Notes: generated from the sequence alone by a model not told the origin. DNA of 64,000 bases from Vibrio sp. 10N.261.45.E2 (GCF_002875705.1 NZ_MCZZ01000106.1:1-64000), one strand, 5' to 3'; shown: positions 12,901 through 22,400, numbered from the stretch's first letter. Made by a program: numbers and translations.

Positions 12901-15900
12901 GCACGTGGTTGTGGTGGCGGGTGAAGCGTTGCGTGAAAACGTGATCCAGCCATGGCGAAAAGCGCAGCCCAACACCCTCTTTATCAATGAGTACGGGCCA
13001 ACAGAAGCGACCGTGGGCAGCACGATCTTCAAATTCCCGACGAACAGTTTAGAGAAAACATGGGGCTTCACGGTGCCGATTGGTGCTCCGATTGAAAACA
13101 GTCGCTTGTATGTGATGAACGAGCATTTGGTCCAGCAACCGATTGGCGTTGTGGGTGAACTCTACATTGCGGGGGAAGGCTTGGCGGCCGGTTATCTCAA
13201 CCGTGATGAGCTCAACGCTGAACGTTTTGTGTCATTGACATTGGCGAGTGGTCAGGCTGTACGAGCCTATCGAACGGGCGATCTGGTGCGTTGGAACGAC
13301 ACCGGTAATCTGGAATTTTTTGGTCGTACGGATCATCAGGTCAAACTCAGAGGGTTCCGGGTGGAGCTGGATGAGATCCAGAGTAAGTTGCTCACCAGTG
13401 AACGCATCCAGGCTTGTTTGGTTACCGATTATCAAGCGCCGGATGACAGCAAAAAGTTGGCGGCGTATATCGCCCTCGATAAGGCGCAGTTTAGACAGAT
13501 CTCGGCAGCCAAAGGTGAAGAAATTGTCGACAGTTGGCAAGAAGTTCACGACGAGTTCTACGACAAGGACGATCACAATCTGGGCGTTGAAGCCAACTTC
13601 AGTGGTTGGAATAGCAGCTATACCGGTGAGCCGATCGTGGTTGAGCAGATGCTGGAATGGTTGGATCTCACCATGTCGAGGATCTTAGTGCTGGCGCCTC
13701 AAAATCTGTTGGAAATCGGCAGTGGGGGTGGTTTGTTGTTGTATCGCTATGCGGATAAGTGTGACACTGTCACAGCGCTCGATATTTCGCATCAAGCGAT
13801 TGCGATGATGCAGAAGAACTTGGACGACAAGCAATGGGATCATGTGGCTTTGTATCACGATGATGCCTCCGGGATCGCGCGTTTTTCTGCCGGTCAGTTT
13901 GACACGATCGTCTTGAACTCTGTTGTGCAGTATTTCCCGAATGAAGACTACCTGACTCAGTTATTGGAGCAAGCGGTCAGCAAATTGGAAGACGGTGGTC
14001 ACGTCTTTATTGGTGACGTGCGTAACTTGGATTTGTTTGAGCCGCACCTCGCCACGGTGGAGGCGCACCGCTTAGGCAGCTCTGAGTGTCAAGTGAGCGC
14101 CTTTGCACAGCGGATTCAGCGTGCCAGATTGCAAGAGCATGAGCTGTTGATCAGTCCCGCTTACTTCAAGCAGCTTGGTGACAAATTGGCGCGCGTTAGC
14201 GACGTGGACATCCAAGTGAAACTCGCTGACGGCGACAATGAGTTAATGCGTTATCGCTATGACGTGGTGATCCGAGTGGGTGGATCCGCTCAACGCCGAT
14301 CCGTTACCCAATGGCATCAGTGGGAGGACTCGCACGACTTAGCGCAGCGTTTCTTGAACGACAACACGGGACTGTTTGGGCTTCATTCCGTACCTCACGG
14401 GCGGGTCGAAGGGGCGGTGGATTTGGTGAGAGAGCTGAAACACTGGCCTGGAAGCAAAAAACTGGACAGCCGTGTCTTGCAGGACTACATCCGCTGTGAT
14501 GCGTCAATGATGCGTGACATTGAGACCAAGGCAAACGCGGCGGGTTATCAGGTGGCCGCGACTTGGTCCCAAACGCATGCCCAACATTTGGATTTCGTGT
14601 TCTGGCAAGGGGAGTCTCCGGTGATCCAAGCTCAGGCGGAGTATCGTCAGACTCACTTCACCAACTTGACCAATATCAGCAAACTCAGCGCGGGGCTATC
14701 AACGGAGCTCAATCAATACTTAGCGGAGTACCTACCTGAGTTCATGTTGCCCGACATTTACGTGTTTATGGAGCAATTCCCGTTGACACCGAACGGTAAA
14801 GTCGATCGTAAGGCGTTACCGACACCGGACGAGACGGACTTGCTTAAGGAGCAATACCAAGCGCCAGAGACACGCATTCAGACGCAAATCTGTCAACTGT
14901 GGGAAGAGCTGCTGCAGGTGAGTGAGATTGGGATCAACGACAACTTTTTCTCGTTGGGAGGGGATTCCGTGACCTCCATTCAGATGGTGTCCAAAGCGAA
15001 AACGCTGGGTTTGCCACTGAAGGTGAGGGACCTATTTGAACATCAAACGGTGGTGGCGTTGGCGCAAAAAGTGGAGCAAAACCTTGGAGATGAGGCCGAT
15101 GAGGCAACGTCGCTAGACTGGGTCAACCAAGTCCTGCATGCCCAAGGTGTGGCCACGTTGACAGGGGAGACACAAATCACGCTGACGGCCTTGCCGGAGG
15201 CGAGTTCGGTGTCAGAGGTTGAAGCCCGGCTTGCACAGCTGGTGGAGCAGCAGCCCCTGCTTGCCGCGACCTACCAGCCGGCATCAGAGTCGCTTAGCGT
15301 CTTGCTGCCGTCTACCGATCAACCGGCTGTTGCGCGAATGTTCTCTCATGTCGAGTTGGCGGCGTTGCCGGAGGCTAAGGACTTGGCGCGACGGATGACA
15401 GAACGCACCGCGGGCCAGGATCAGTCGTTATTTCGACTGGTGTTCCTCAGTATCGCATCCGGGGGCGATTATTTGCTGACGGTTAGCCATCGTCATTTTA
15501 TGAATGTGGCCGCACTTCAGCAGTTGCTGGCGAGACTCACGCAACCCCTGGCGATAGGTGCGGATGCCCTGTCCGCAGGTAGGGTCAAAGGAGAGCCGCC
15601 GATGCACCAGTTAAGCCGAGTCGGACGAGCCGTGAAGATACACATTCCTGAAGGGGGGAGTCACCGCACAGTGAAGGCTCAACAGGACACCGCTGGCTGT
15701 TTAGCGATGCGGATGTCGACAGAGCAAACGGCGCTGCTGCTGGGGGAGGCCAATGACGCCTACCAGACTCATGCCTCGGAGCTGTTGATGGCCGCGGTTC
15801 ATCAGGCGTTGTGCCAACTCCCTGAGGGTCAGGCTTGGCAATTGAACGTTAATCGCAACGTTTTGACGTTAAACATCGATCAGCCAGCGCCGGATAGTGA

Positions 15901-16411
15901 GCTATTTCGCTTACCTGTGGTGACCCGTTTCACCGACTCGACCGGATCTGAAGTGTCGACGACAGAGCCAGGCGCGTTGATCAAGCGGGTGAAAGAGAGG
16001 AACCGTCAACAGATGGCGCAGGGCTATCAACTGTTGTCAGAGGTGACACCGGCTCTGCAGGCCTGGCAAGTCAACTTCCATTATGTCAACCACATGACGG
16101 TCGGTGACGAGCTAGCAGTGGGCATGGCTTCGCCGCTCTTGGTCGAGGTGGAGGCTGCGCTGGGTGAAGAACGGGATAGCCACCTTATTGACATTGAGTA
16201 TTGGACCGAACAACAGCAACTGTCCCTGCGGATACACGCTTCAGAGCAGGCTCTGGCGGGGGCAGCCATGACCGAGTTTTCAACCTTATTACCGCAATCA
16301 TTGGCCGCAATATTAGCGCACTGTCAGTTAGTGAACTCAGTGAAGCTAAAGGCAATGTTAGAAAAGAACAACCCACCAGGTGTGGACGAAGGAGAGACGC
16401 TTTACCTATGA
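992..16411 (+). CDS. Hybrid FAAL-NRPS-PKS megasynthase, first protein of the assembly line
   Basis: A 5,139-residue enzyme that starts a lipopeptide. Domains in order: fatty acyl-AMP ligase (1-560, YTSGSTG at 178); ACP (Ser610); condensation (660-1100, HHMITDG at 793); adenylation (1130-1640); PCP (Ser1683); ketosynthase (1749-2170, Cys1919); acyltransferase (2187-2540, GHSLG Ser2366, AFHS motif typical of malonyl-CoA); ketoreductase (TGGLGRIG at 2888, Tyr3050); ACP (Ser3190); condensation (HHIASDG at 3379); adenylation (YTSGSTG at 3859) with an N-methyltransferase inserted (about 4185-4440, LEIGSGGG, VVQYFP); PCP (Ser4659); and an epimerization-like domain (4710-5139) whose HHxxxDG motif is HRHFMNV. 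No dehydratase or enoylreductase is seen, so the ketide should keep a beta-hydroxyl. Specificity residues by manual alignment to GrsA are DAMHVGGLVK (unassigned) and DAGKVAEVGK (Asn/Asp-like). I chose ATG 992, 12 bases after AGAAGGA, over TTG 980, which abuts that site. The stop overlaps the next start (ATGA). Confidence 0.95.
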   Translation: MNSSSQSKTLLQHLELNAAQKPQETAFIFLEGKALTEAKISHRELVNDAKRLAATLVAEVPRGERVMLLFPPGLEYIRALMACFYAGVVAVPLFPPRVREKNSRLANVLADCDPRLVLSCLSVKSALDRLLSKQRAACLFDVMYTDTLPLNALGEAAVEQALADRSCPSADDVAFLQYTSGSTGDPKGVMVTHGNVIANLQALESTTACHEDDIFVNWLPLFHDLGLVNTIFLPIYLGTQSVLMAPGTFVQSPACWFEAISRYRGTVCGAPNFAYELCVQRISDALEADLSSWRLAFNAAEPIKLETLEQFAQKFAGLGFDRRAIYPSYGMAEATVFLCGGVPQRFPGTHSLPSKRSKLVSCGAIAEHHQLIIVNPDSKQVLGEEQEGEIWVRGPSIARGYWGREAATADVFHAVPLNGEQHYLRTGDLGVLSQGQLYVTGRIKELIIVNGQNYYPNDLEHTAQRAHDDLVLGKGAALSVNDKGVEKLVLVQELKRTAMRRANDQAIFDTVSQAIGDEHQLALHTLILIKQGSLPVTSSGKIQRVSVSEQYLRNGFAEVTIFGCQADEVAPIALETMSATEHQLCQMIETVCKRRVVSLEQNFYQMGLDSLQQSTLLSQINLKHNLQLSLVEVAENNMVSALAQIIDKAGTSAGLGALPVVRKCPTRDAGLSPMQTQLYRLWKAGVGHHAYTESKVFALPYQIEKDVLHEAIMALIDKHALLAARVDDREPPLLVCDQDVNALISYRDFDSQEQAEQAIAKERVYEFDLISGPLCRITFITTPEQLFFQFTLHHMITDGWSMAILIEDLNALYRARSLVADDAHLGESELGRDLGAEFDYQDYVSWLQRASQDNGMAEQIRYWQTRLADLPLVHQLPLDHARPATQSYDGVNYFGELSPLLSSKIDAFCRDQGVTPSAFMQAGFALLLSYLSGETDIVMGTISAGRRQAQWQRIVGLFTNTLVSRITVDPTQTFLQLLRDHQANSVRDFDHQELPFEAVLKALKPARSPAYHPLFQVWFVMQNVEQASLDLDGPAPLIESQSLATAAKYELALYITPKAGKHKQYTCQWQANTALFSGETLAYFALQYVSLLEACLDAPQQQCSDYPILQVKHRISNRLGSQPLTPAHERQGLLTRWDDMVAQYGEALAVTDGEFALTYRELAQRSEALAGQILSQSRGQQVGLLLGQQVSMAVAILAALKAGKTYVPLDPQLPLPRLHDICEDAQISMLLCHEELQSVADELVTLNPVPVLTVTESTGGEVESQLARVERPADSVTYILYTSGSTGKPKGVYQSDANVGYFAQRYSESVAIGPRQQVLQLASFSFDASVMDFYGALLSGATLHIKDIKRTSLSDLQRYMKEAHISLFHATPTVFKYLFREFESHAELQAVVLGGEAVDTDTLNIFQRSCKAHCLLINGYGPTESTLVAQRAIPHDANLVDVERAGRLANIGQTVPGTDLILRNEIGKTCRVYEVGEIHVVSPHVALGYWNDPALTHAKFTDLGDGTRQYATGDLARYLPDGSVEYLARKDSQIKLNGIRIELSDIKYHLSRLPGVQQTAVQLKALPGLGWRLVAYVQMAGEEHGATHAQVQKWKAQLAAALPDYMVPSFFVPLADFPRTATGKVDHARLPLPESTAEDVLPFTEGGEAADNVIQPIQSVWQALLNQVPVNLQDNFFDLGGNSLLMMQLQQALNTQFGVDIKLTELFALPTISAQAQRVRTLLGQAELESVLDEARETTRHGRVPSAGRDIAIIGMSGQFPGASDVEEYWQNIRDEVESIRHFDQATLREAGIDEAMLNHPDHVASGAPLAALEQFDAGYFAMSPKEASLTCPQQRLLLENAVSALEHGGYGDFDQPQDVGVFVGTGHSMYMLENLLPQTELVASLGPMTVLNANSRAAMRISYKLNLSGPSVNVDTACSTSAVAVAQACDSLVNRQCQMALAGGASVTALSPTGYIYETGGIKSQDGHCRVFDQAATGTVFGSGSGLLLLKRLEDAVSDGDLIHAVIKGWAVNNDGSDKVGYTAPSAAGQTKVIRQALANAGVSSRDIGYVETHGTGTKMGDPIEIAALSDAFASPGDEGQRCALGAVKANIGHLDAAAGVAGIIKTVQALKHRTLPGNLHVNQLNANINLAGGPFRIHSSTQPWVSESPRTAGVSSFGIGGTNSHLILQEAPVQQPQPTPVAPLLFPVSGKSESALKANLGHLQAYLADHPEVDLQAVAWTLQHGRQQQAWRQVVVGHETAELQHQLLTAAKVGTAPVSGSANVVFMFAGQGTQTWDMGRDLYDSHPVFADAIRECAAIFQQTMQLDIIELLFPSQPYAQDPSRFERRFADTANAQPALFAIEYALAQLWLEAGLQPSAMIGHSLGEYVAACLSGVMSLEDACYLVAVRSQLMAQSPDGAMVAVIATQEVVASLCGDFEVSVAVVNGPTRFVLAGTIAAVEALQAHLNERAINWSRLNVGKAFHSPLMEAVLPAFADAFSEVSLHEPRVPLVSNVTGVFVEPGQVTQRQYWCEHLRQPVAFSAGIAHLLAHYADACGPTIFIEIGPGGALGALVKGRRHADGQPAIEVVASLPDLTKGDGQGSEQDYLLRSLGAVWRRGGAVRWPTPPEQGRRLALPTYAFQKQRHWIEAPKQAQKAATSFRTQPYYAQQWRKADCAEQAPETGADASHWLIFSDGAGFGAVLAHLLEERGASVVCVEQGIAFSQNGAYQFTVKAGASDDIDRVLSTLKRQNWFPDHLAYMWPLDQQAASDCSSQLEWCEPEQHALMDIYQAITRLGRAQLVDCYLLTHRGAIASDAALGHGSQVALSALCQVIAQEDPLFQIHQIDLDQPSLDDVAMSLLLDDLYAKEKPPRVAYRDGVRMVPELVRLPTDTTPFSLSSGTYVITGGLGRIGLSLAAQLAMACPCHLVLLTRQDFPEKATWSAWRQATDLSDEMKVTLRQLQALEREGVTVSVLQSDVTDLAQLRGTLDAVTQEFGAIKGIIHCAGQVEGLSQSATQITAADLAAQALPKMAGARNLQTVCQDVPVEFVVLMSSISTVLGGLGYSAYAAANAWMDSLAFSERHNEVTRWRTINWDTWLFDSSQGAQHGNGIPGMDPSEGLAVIEAALNQSEPQLIYAAGDVEARLAKWVHRQSAREAQSVGTVAASSTEASSLPRAHEASLRDIWHELLGVEHIGPEDTFFDLGGDSLLATRLVSLIRQRCGVEVSIEQIYQSADFAGLATLLEAGSDHVMLPAIAAVPRDGQLPLSFAQQRLWFIDQLAAEQSHYVIPSDFELNGEVDVEKLHQVFSAIIARHEVLRTHFSQHEQSVTQHICKDFELPFTLHDLSDRSGDEQEAIVAQLFDEEASTPFDLMRDILFRATLIKLASDRHRLLITMHHIASDGWSRQIFIEEFTQLYLSPSVDAAQLPALPIQYADYAHWQRDTLAHPVMVGQLEYWRKQLAEAPALHSFPLDRERPEKQSVEGHILHFDVPADIVTPLRQACEQHKVTLFAYLQTVFAILISRYSHNRDVVMGTAVSGRSHAELSDLIGFFVNTLVLRSDFTGALSFAQALSENNDMIAAAFSNQHVPFDQVVEDLNPERSVAYNALFQIMFSMQTAPKSGADLGSLEVIARDINNTQAKFDIELDVTDLEDVLRLRWRYSTALFDEATMTRVAKNFLTLLVSSLEQPNTDIMALPMVSRAELARIEDEWNNVGAEYPLELSVNALFEAQAQRVPEQTAVIYDGEELSYRELDARANQLAQYLLAQGVRSNQLVGIYMERSIDMLVAMFGILKAGAGYLPLDVTYPLARLQYMLSDSGTSLILTQMKHQAMLKDVEVEVITQDAPETVGVLAQMHTCQPQLPVLLPTHERLAYVIYTSGSTGMPKGVKVHHRSVTNFLCFSKQHFMLPHIDGAVVSSPLTFDATVGSILVPLVAGGYVELLPENDMILEVLADYLLDDDEALLFKITPAHLEALSGQGILRDNPEAQHVVVVAGEALRENVIQPWRKAQPNTLFINEYGPTEATVGSTIFKFPTNSLEKTWGFTVPIGAPIENSRLYVMNEHLVQQPIGVVGELYIAGEGLAAGYLNRDELNAERFVSLTLASGQAVRAYRTGDLVRWNDTGNLEFFGRTDHQVKLRGFRVELDEIQSKLLTSERIQACLVTDYQAPDDSKKLAAYIALDKAQFRQISAAKGEEIVDSWQEVHDEFYDKDDHNLGVEANFSGWNSSYTGEPIVVEQMLEWLDLTMSRILVLAPQNLLEIGSGGGLLLYRYADKCDTVTALDISHQAIAMMQKNLDDKQWDHVALYHDDASGIARFSAGQFDTIVLNSVVQYFPNEDYLTQLLEQAVSKLEDGGHVFIGDVRNLDLFEPHLATVEAHRLGSSECQVSAFAQRIQRARLQEHELLISPAYFKQLGDKLARVSDVDIQVKLADGDNELMRYRYDVVIRVGGSAQRRSVTQWHQWEDSHDLAQRFLNDNTGLFGLHSVPHGRVEGAVDLVRELKHWPGSKKLDSRVLQDYIRCDASMMRDIETKANAAGYQVAATWSQTHAQHLDFVFWQGESPVIQAQAEYRQTHFTNLTNISKLSAGLSTELNQYLAEYLPEFMLPDIYVFMEQFPLTPNGKVDRKALPTPDETDLLKEQYQAPETRIQTQICQLWEELLQVSEIGINDNFFSLGGDSVTSIQMVSKAKTLGLPLKVRDLFEHQTVVALAQKVEQNLGDEADEATSLDWVNQVLHAQGVATLTGETQITLTALPEASSVSEVEARLAQLVEQQPLLAATYQPASESLSVLLPSTDQPAVARMFSHVELAALPEAKDLARRMTERTAGQDQSLFRLVFLSIASGGDYLLTVSHRHFMNVAALQQLLARLTQPLAIGADALSAGRVKGEPPMHQLSRVGRAVKIHIPEGGSHRTVKAQQDTAGCLAMRMSTEQTALLLGEANDAYQTHASELLMAAVHQALCQLPEGQAWQLNVNRNVLTLNIDQPAPDSELFRLPVVTRFTDSTGSEVSTTEPGALIKRVKERNRQQMAQGYQLLSEVTPALQAWQVNFHYVNHMTVGDELAVGMASPLLVEVEAALGEERDSHLIDIEYWTEQQQLSLRIHASEQALAGAAMTEFSTLLPQSLAAILAHCQLVNSVKLKAMLEKNNPPGVDEGETLYL

Positions 16412-19400
16412 GTATTTTTGAGCTTGTAAGTCGTATTCGCTTAACAGGACTGGAGTTGGCACTGGAGGCTGGGCAGCTGAAGGTCACCAAACGTGAAGGT
16501 GCCGTGTTAGACGAGGGGATGATTGACGAGATAAAAGCGCATCGCGATCACATCATCGAATTCTTGTCGGCTGAGCAGTCTCTGGCGCAGGAAATGGCGC
16601 AAGGAGGGGGAACGTTATCGGCTTCTGATCACGAGTTTAGTGAGTTGAGTGATGGCGATCTTGCCCGCCTTCAGCAGGCGCATCCTAATGCGGTGGCGGT
16701 TTATCAGGCGACCGCGATGCAGGAAGGGATGGTGTTTCACGGCATGTTTGAGGAGACGCGTTCAACGTATCTGACTCACATGGGCTGTTATCTTGAGGGG
16801 GAGGTCTGCCCGCAAGCATTCGAGGAAAGTTGGGCGACCTTGGTGGCGCGTCACGACATGTTCCGTACTTGTTTCTTTGAGTCGGAAATGGGCAAACTGC
16901 ACCAGGTGGTGTTGGCTGAGGCGGAGCTGAGCGTCACATTCGAGGATTGCTCTCAAGCGGATGACGCTCAGAAAGCGGCGCAGATAGACCGATTGCAGCA
17001 TCAGCCATTGTCGGATTTACAGGGGGCGCCGCTGATGGCGTTAACGCTGCTGAAGCTGGCCGAGGGACACTACTATTTCCACTGGTGTTATCACCATCTG
17101 TTGATGGATGGATGGTGTCAACCGGTGTTGCTGTCCGAGGTGATGCAGTGTTATCAGGCCAAAGTGAAGGGTCAACCGGTGACGCTCAATGCGGTGCGAC
17201 CGTATAAAGACTACATTCGCTGGCTAAACGATCAAACGCCGGGTGAAGCGCAAGCTTTCTGGGAGACATATCTGGCGGGGGTGAGCAGTCCAACGCAAAT
17301 GGCGATTGATAAATTGCCGATGGTGGCCGGTGCGGTGGCCGAGGTGCGCAACCACATCACCATCCCTCCAGAGTTGATGACGCCGTTACGAGCCCTGGCT
17401 CGACGCTGTCATACCACCGTCAGTGTGGTGTTTCAGGCCGCCTGGTTAGTGTTGCTGTCTCGTTATTCTGGAGAGCAGGATGTCGTGACCGGCACGACGA
17501 TTTCTGGGCGCCCGGCGGATTTGCCGGGGGCGGAGACCATGATTGGCCTGTTTATTAATACGATTCCCTTACGAGTGACAGTGGATGATGAGGCGGATCT
17601 GAGTCACCTGTTACAAAACGTGCATCAGAGCGTGATAAGCAGAGACGAGCACAGTTATTTGCCCCTGACGCATATCCAGGCACAGTGTGATGTGCCGAAC
17701 AACATGCCTTTATTTGACCACTTATTGGTGATAGACAACTATGATCTGCGAGGGGCAGTCACGGGCGAAGGGGAAGAATTCGCGGGGATCCGAGTGGGGG
17801 ACAGTCTGACCCAAAATGCCACTCATTATCCGTTGACGATGCACATTACCCTGGCCAATGAGGCGAAGATCACGGCCGACTATCATACTGATAAGATCCC
17901 GGGTACGGCGATTGAGCGTCTGTTGGAACAGTTCCATTGTCTGCTTGAGGACATGGCGGCTTGCGATGTGCCGCGTAAAGTCGGCGATCTGACGTGGCTA
18001 CCTTGCCGTCAACAGCGACAGTTGGACGCGTTTTGCGACGTTGAGGACGAGAAGGTGATGCCCGTGGCAGCGTGGGTTGACCAGCAAGCCTTGTGTCAGG
18101 GTGACAAAGTGGCGGTGGTCGCGGGTGAGCAAGCGTTGAGTTATCGCGAACTGCACACCAAGGTTACGGCGCTGGCGAGCCATTTGAAAACGCAAGGTGT
18201 ATCGGTAGGCACAAAGGTGGTGGTGTATCTGGAGCGAGATACCGATCTGCTGGTGGCGTTGTTAGCGGTATTGAGAGTCGGGGCGACGTATGTGCCTATT
18301 GATCCGGGGTACCCCACTCAGCGCAACAATGACATTTTGACAGACAGTGGTGCCACTTTCATCCTCTCTCATCGAGGGTGTTTGGACGGTCTTCAACGTC
18401 AGCAGCAATCGGTAATTTTGCTGGATGACACGAGCGTTTGGCAGCCGAGTTCGGACGCCGATCTGGATGTCTATCCGGTTGAGGAGACCACGGCGGCCTA
18501 CATCATTTATACCTCGGGTTCGACGGGGCAGCCCAAAGGTGTGGTGATCAGTCATGGTGCGTTAAGCCAGGCGTTGAGCGCGTTCCAGCACAGTTTTGTC
18601 TTTACCCAAGACGATGTCTTACCGTGTTTGGCTTCTCAATCGTTTGACATTTCCCTCGTTGAAATGCTGTTGCCTCTGATCTCTGGGGGCCAAGTACTGT
18701 TATTGACCAAAGCGCAAGTGACGGATCCCGATCGCTTGGTGGTGGCGACGCAAGGCGCGACCGTTTTGCATGCTGTGCCGAGTTTGATGCGACTTTGGTT
18801 AAATCACCTGCAAGAGACGCATCAATTAGGGGCTTACTCTCAATTGCGTACTCTGTTGGTGGGTGGAGAGGCGGTGCCACCGGAGCTGGTCTCTGATCTG
18901 GGTCAAGCCTTACCAGAATGCCAGTTGATTCAATTGTATGGCCCAACAGAAAACACGGTATTGAGCAGCTATAAAAAGGTGCATTGGGATGAGCAACCGA
19001 TCCCGTTTGATTTAGGCTGTCGTTTCTCTCATGTGGCGATGCAGGTGCGTGATACGGCGGGACGCGAGTGTCCGGTTGGCGTGCCAGGCGAGCTCTATCT
19101 GGGCGGTTCCGCTTTGGCGCAGGGTTATCTCAACCAGTCGGCGACTACGGCTGATAAATTTGTCACCTTGGCGGATCAGCGCTGGTATCGCAGTGGCGAT
19201 TTGGTTCGCTGGGTCGACAGTGGGGAGTCGGAGGTGACACTGCAGTTTTTAGGTCGTATTGATAACCAGGTCAAGATCCGCGGTTTTCGTGTTGAACCGG
19301 GGGAAGTCGCTCAGCAAATCAAGGCGCTTGGGTCCGTTGAAGACGCGGTTGTGGTGGCGATGGAAGATGACGCACGAGGGACGCAGTTGGTGGCTTATGT

Positions 19401-22400
19401 GTGTGTTCAAGCAGAGGACACTGGCCGCGTGATTGAGGCGCTTCCTCAGGCATTGCAGGCACGGTTACCTGACTACATGGTGCCGGCGGTGTTCGTGCCT
19501 TTGTTGGCGATGCCACTGTTGCCAAATGGCAAGTTAGATCGTAATGGCTTACCGGCCATCACGGCTGATGATTACCGCACGCACGCCTATCAGGCACCGC
19601 AGACTGAGCGGGAAAAACAGTTGGCGCAAGTGTGGGAACAACTGCTGGATCTGGACAAAGTCGGGGTCCACGACAATTTCTTTGCGTTAGGGGGGCATTC
19701 GTTGATTGCCACGAAAATGTCGGGGTTATTGAGGCATCAGTTCAACATTGAACTGCCGGTTGCGGCGGTGTTTACGCATCCTACGATCGCGTTGCTGTGT
19801 GGCTATTTATCGGCAGCTTCTGGTACGACGAGCCCTGCCACGATAGAAAAACGCGACGATCATGGCCTGGCACTGGCGTCATTTTCACAGCAGCGTCTTT
19901 GGATGGCCACGACGCTCAAACGCGCATCCGGTGAGTACAACATGGCGGGCAGCTTGAGCCTGACGGGGGAGGTTGATCCCCAAGCGGTTCAGGCGGCTCT
20001 GGACGCGATCGTCGAGCGCCACGAAGTGCTGCGTACTGGCTTTATCGAGCGGGAGGGAGAGTTATACCAGCGGATCGTTAGTGAGGTCGACAGCCCGTAC
20101 CGCTGGGTGGATCTGTCCGCCTTGTCTCAAGAGGCGCAAGCGGTTGAACTCGAACAATTGATTGCCAAAGATGCTGAGCAGGGCTTTGATTTGGCCCAGG
20201 GGCCGTTGCTGAGAATGACGTTGGTGAAGTTGGCGGATCAGCCAGGCCACACGCCGTCCTATCGTGCCTTGTTTAACATTCATCACATTGCTTGTGATGC
20301 TTGGTCTATGGATATCCTGATCCGTGAGTTTGTCACTTTGTATCGTCAATTGACGAGCGGCCAGGCGACCGCTTTACCGGAGCTTGCCATTCAGTACGCC
20401 GATTATGCTCACTGGCAAAGACAACAGTTGGCCCAAGAGGAGGGAGTGAAGGCAGGTTTGGCTTTTTGGCAACACGCCCTTAAGGATGTGCCGACGTTGC
20501 ATGAGTTGCCATTGGATTTTGTGCGACCGGCGGTGCAAGGGTTTGAAGGCCGTATCCACCAACTGAGGGTGGAAGGCGACCTATTGCAGCGTTTGAAAAC
20601 GTTTTGTCGTCGCCATTCGACCACACCATACATGGTGTTGCAGTCGGTATATGCGGTGCTGATGGCTCGACTCAGTCGCCAAGAGACGGTGGTGATTGGG
20701 TCGCCTATCTCGGGACGTGGTCAGCAAGAAACCGAAGCGTTGATTGGTTTTTTCGTTAATTCGATGGCGATCCCATCCAAGGTGTGTGGTGAGCAGAGCT
20801 TTGACGCGTTTCTGAAGCAAAATCAACGCACGATTGAATCGGCGTTGGATCAGCAACACATTCCCTTTGACTTAGTAGTGGAACACCTCAACCCGCAGCG
20901 AAGTCAAAGTCACCATCCCGTGTTCCAATTGCTGTTTGCATATCAACCGGCCAGCGCGAAAATTCCGGATTTGCCGGCGCTTGAATTTGGTGACTACGTG
21001 CCTTCTCAGGCCAAATCCCGTTTGGATTTGGAGTTGTATGTGAACGATTTGGGTGAGGCACTGAGTTTCAATTGGCATTACAGCCGCGAATTGTTCGCGC
21101 CTCAGACAATCGTCAGTTGGGCCGATAGTCTGTTGGTGTTGTTGGAGGCGGCCTTGTCTTGTCCTCATGCGAGTCTGGCCTCCCTCAGTCTGCAGTCTGA
21201 CGCGCAAGCGCAGTGGATGACAGAGTGGAATGCTGCGTCTTGGGCGCCGGTCAGTGAGTCCAGTTTTCTTGAGTTGTTCCGCGCCCAGTGCGCGAAAACC
21301 CCTGATATGACAGCGGTGGTGCATGGGAGCACGTCGCTGAGCTACCGTGAACTGGATGAGAAATCGACGCAGTTGGCGCAGTATCTGGCGCAGTGCGGGG
21401 TGGCGTCTGAGCAGAAGATCCCTGTCTGCTTATCACGAAATGAATGGTTACACATTGCGCTGATTGGGGTGCAGAAAGCGGGAGCGGCCTTTGTGCCGAT
21501 AGATCCCCAATTACCGGATGCTCGATTGGCGTATATTGCCTCTGATTGTGCGGCAGATCTGATCTTGACCGAGCAGTCTCTGTGTGACCGATTTGAGGCG
21601 TTCGACTATGCTGGGCAGGTGATTGCTGTCGACGCACCTGAGGTTCAGGCTCGTTGTGCTGAGCAGACGCAAGATGGCCAGCGAGTCTTTGCCAGTCGCG
21701 GTTTGGACTCATTAGCCTACATCATTTATACCTCGGGCTCGACCGGCCAACCTAAAGGGGTCTTGATAGAGCAACAAGGTTGGGTGACGTATTTAAGCAC
21801 GGCAGCGCAACAGTATATCAATGCAGAGCCTGAGGCGCCGCTTGCGGGCAGTGTTGTGTGCACCTCAATTTCCTTTGACGCGACATTGACGACGTTGTTT
21901 GCGCCGTTGCTCACGGGGGGATTTGTCGAGTTGATGCCGGATAACCGCAACAGTTTATCGCTGCTTGCGGACTCCGTGATGGACAGTGAAGAGCGGTTAC
22001 TCTTTAAGCTGACCCCGACGCACATGGACGCGTTGCTGCACACGGAATTATTGGCGCCGGATGACGAGGTGGCACATACCTTAGTCATTGGGGGGGAGCA
22101 GTTGAGCGAAAGGTTGCTGCTGCAATGGCTCGATCTGTATCCGAATATGCAGTTCTGCAATGAATATGGACCGACCGAAGCGGTGGTGGGTTGTAGTGTG
22201 TTCGCGACGACGAAAGCGCATTACCAGCCAGGGCAAGCGTCGGGCGCTGTCCCGATTGGTCGCGCCTTTTCGGGAAATCAGCTCCACATCCTGGCACCGG
22301 GCGGTAAAAGCGTTCCGTTTGGTGCCATTGGCGAGTTGTATGTATCGGGGACACCGCTGGCGCGAGGGTATCACAATCAAGCTGAGTTGACCGACAACGC

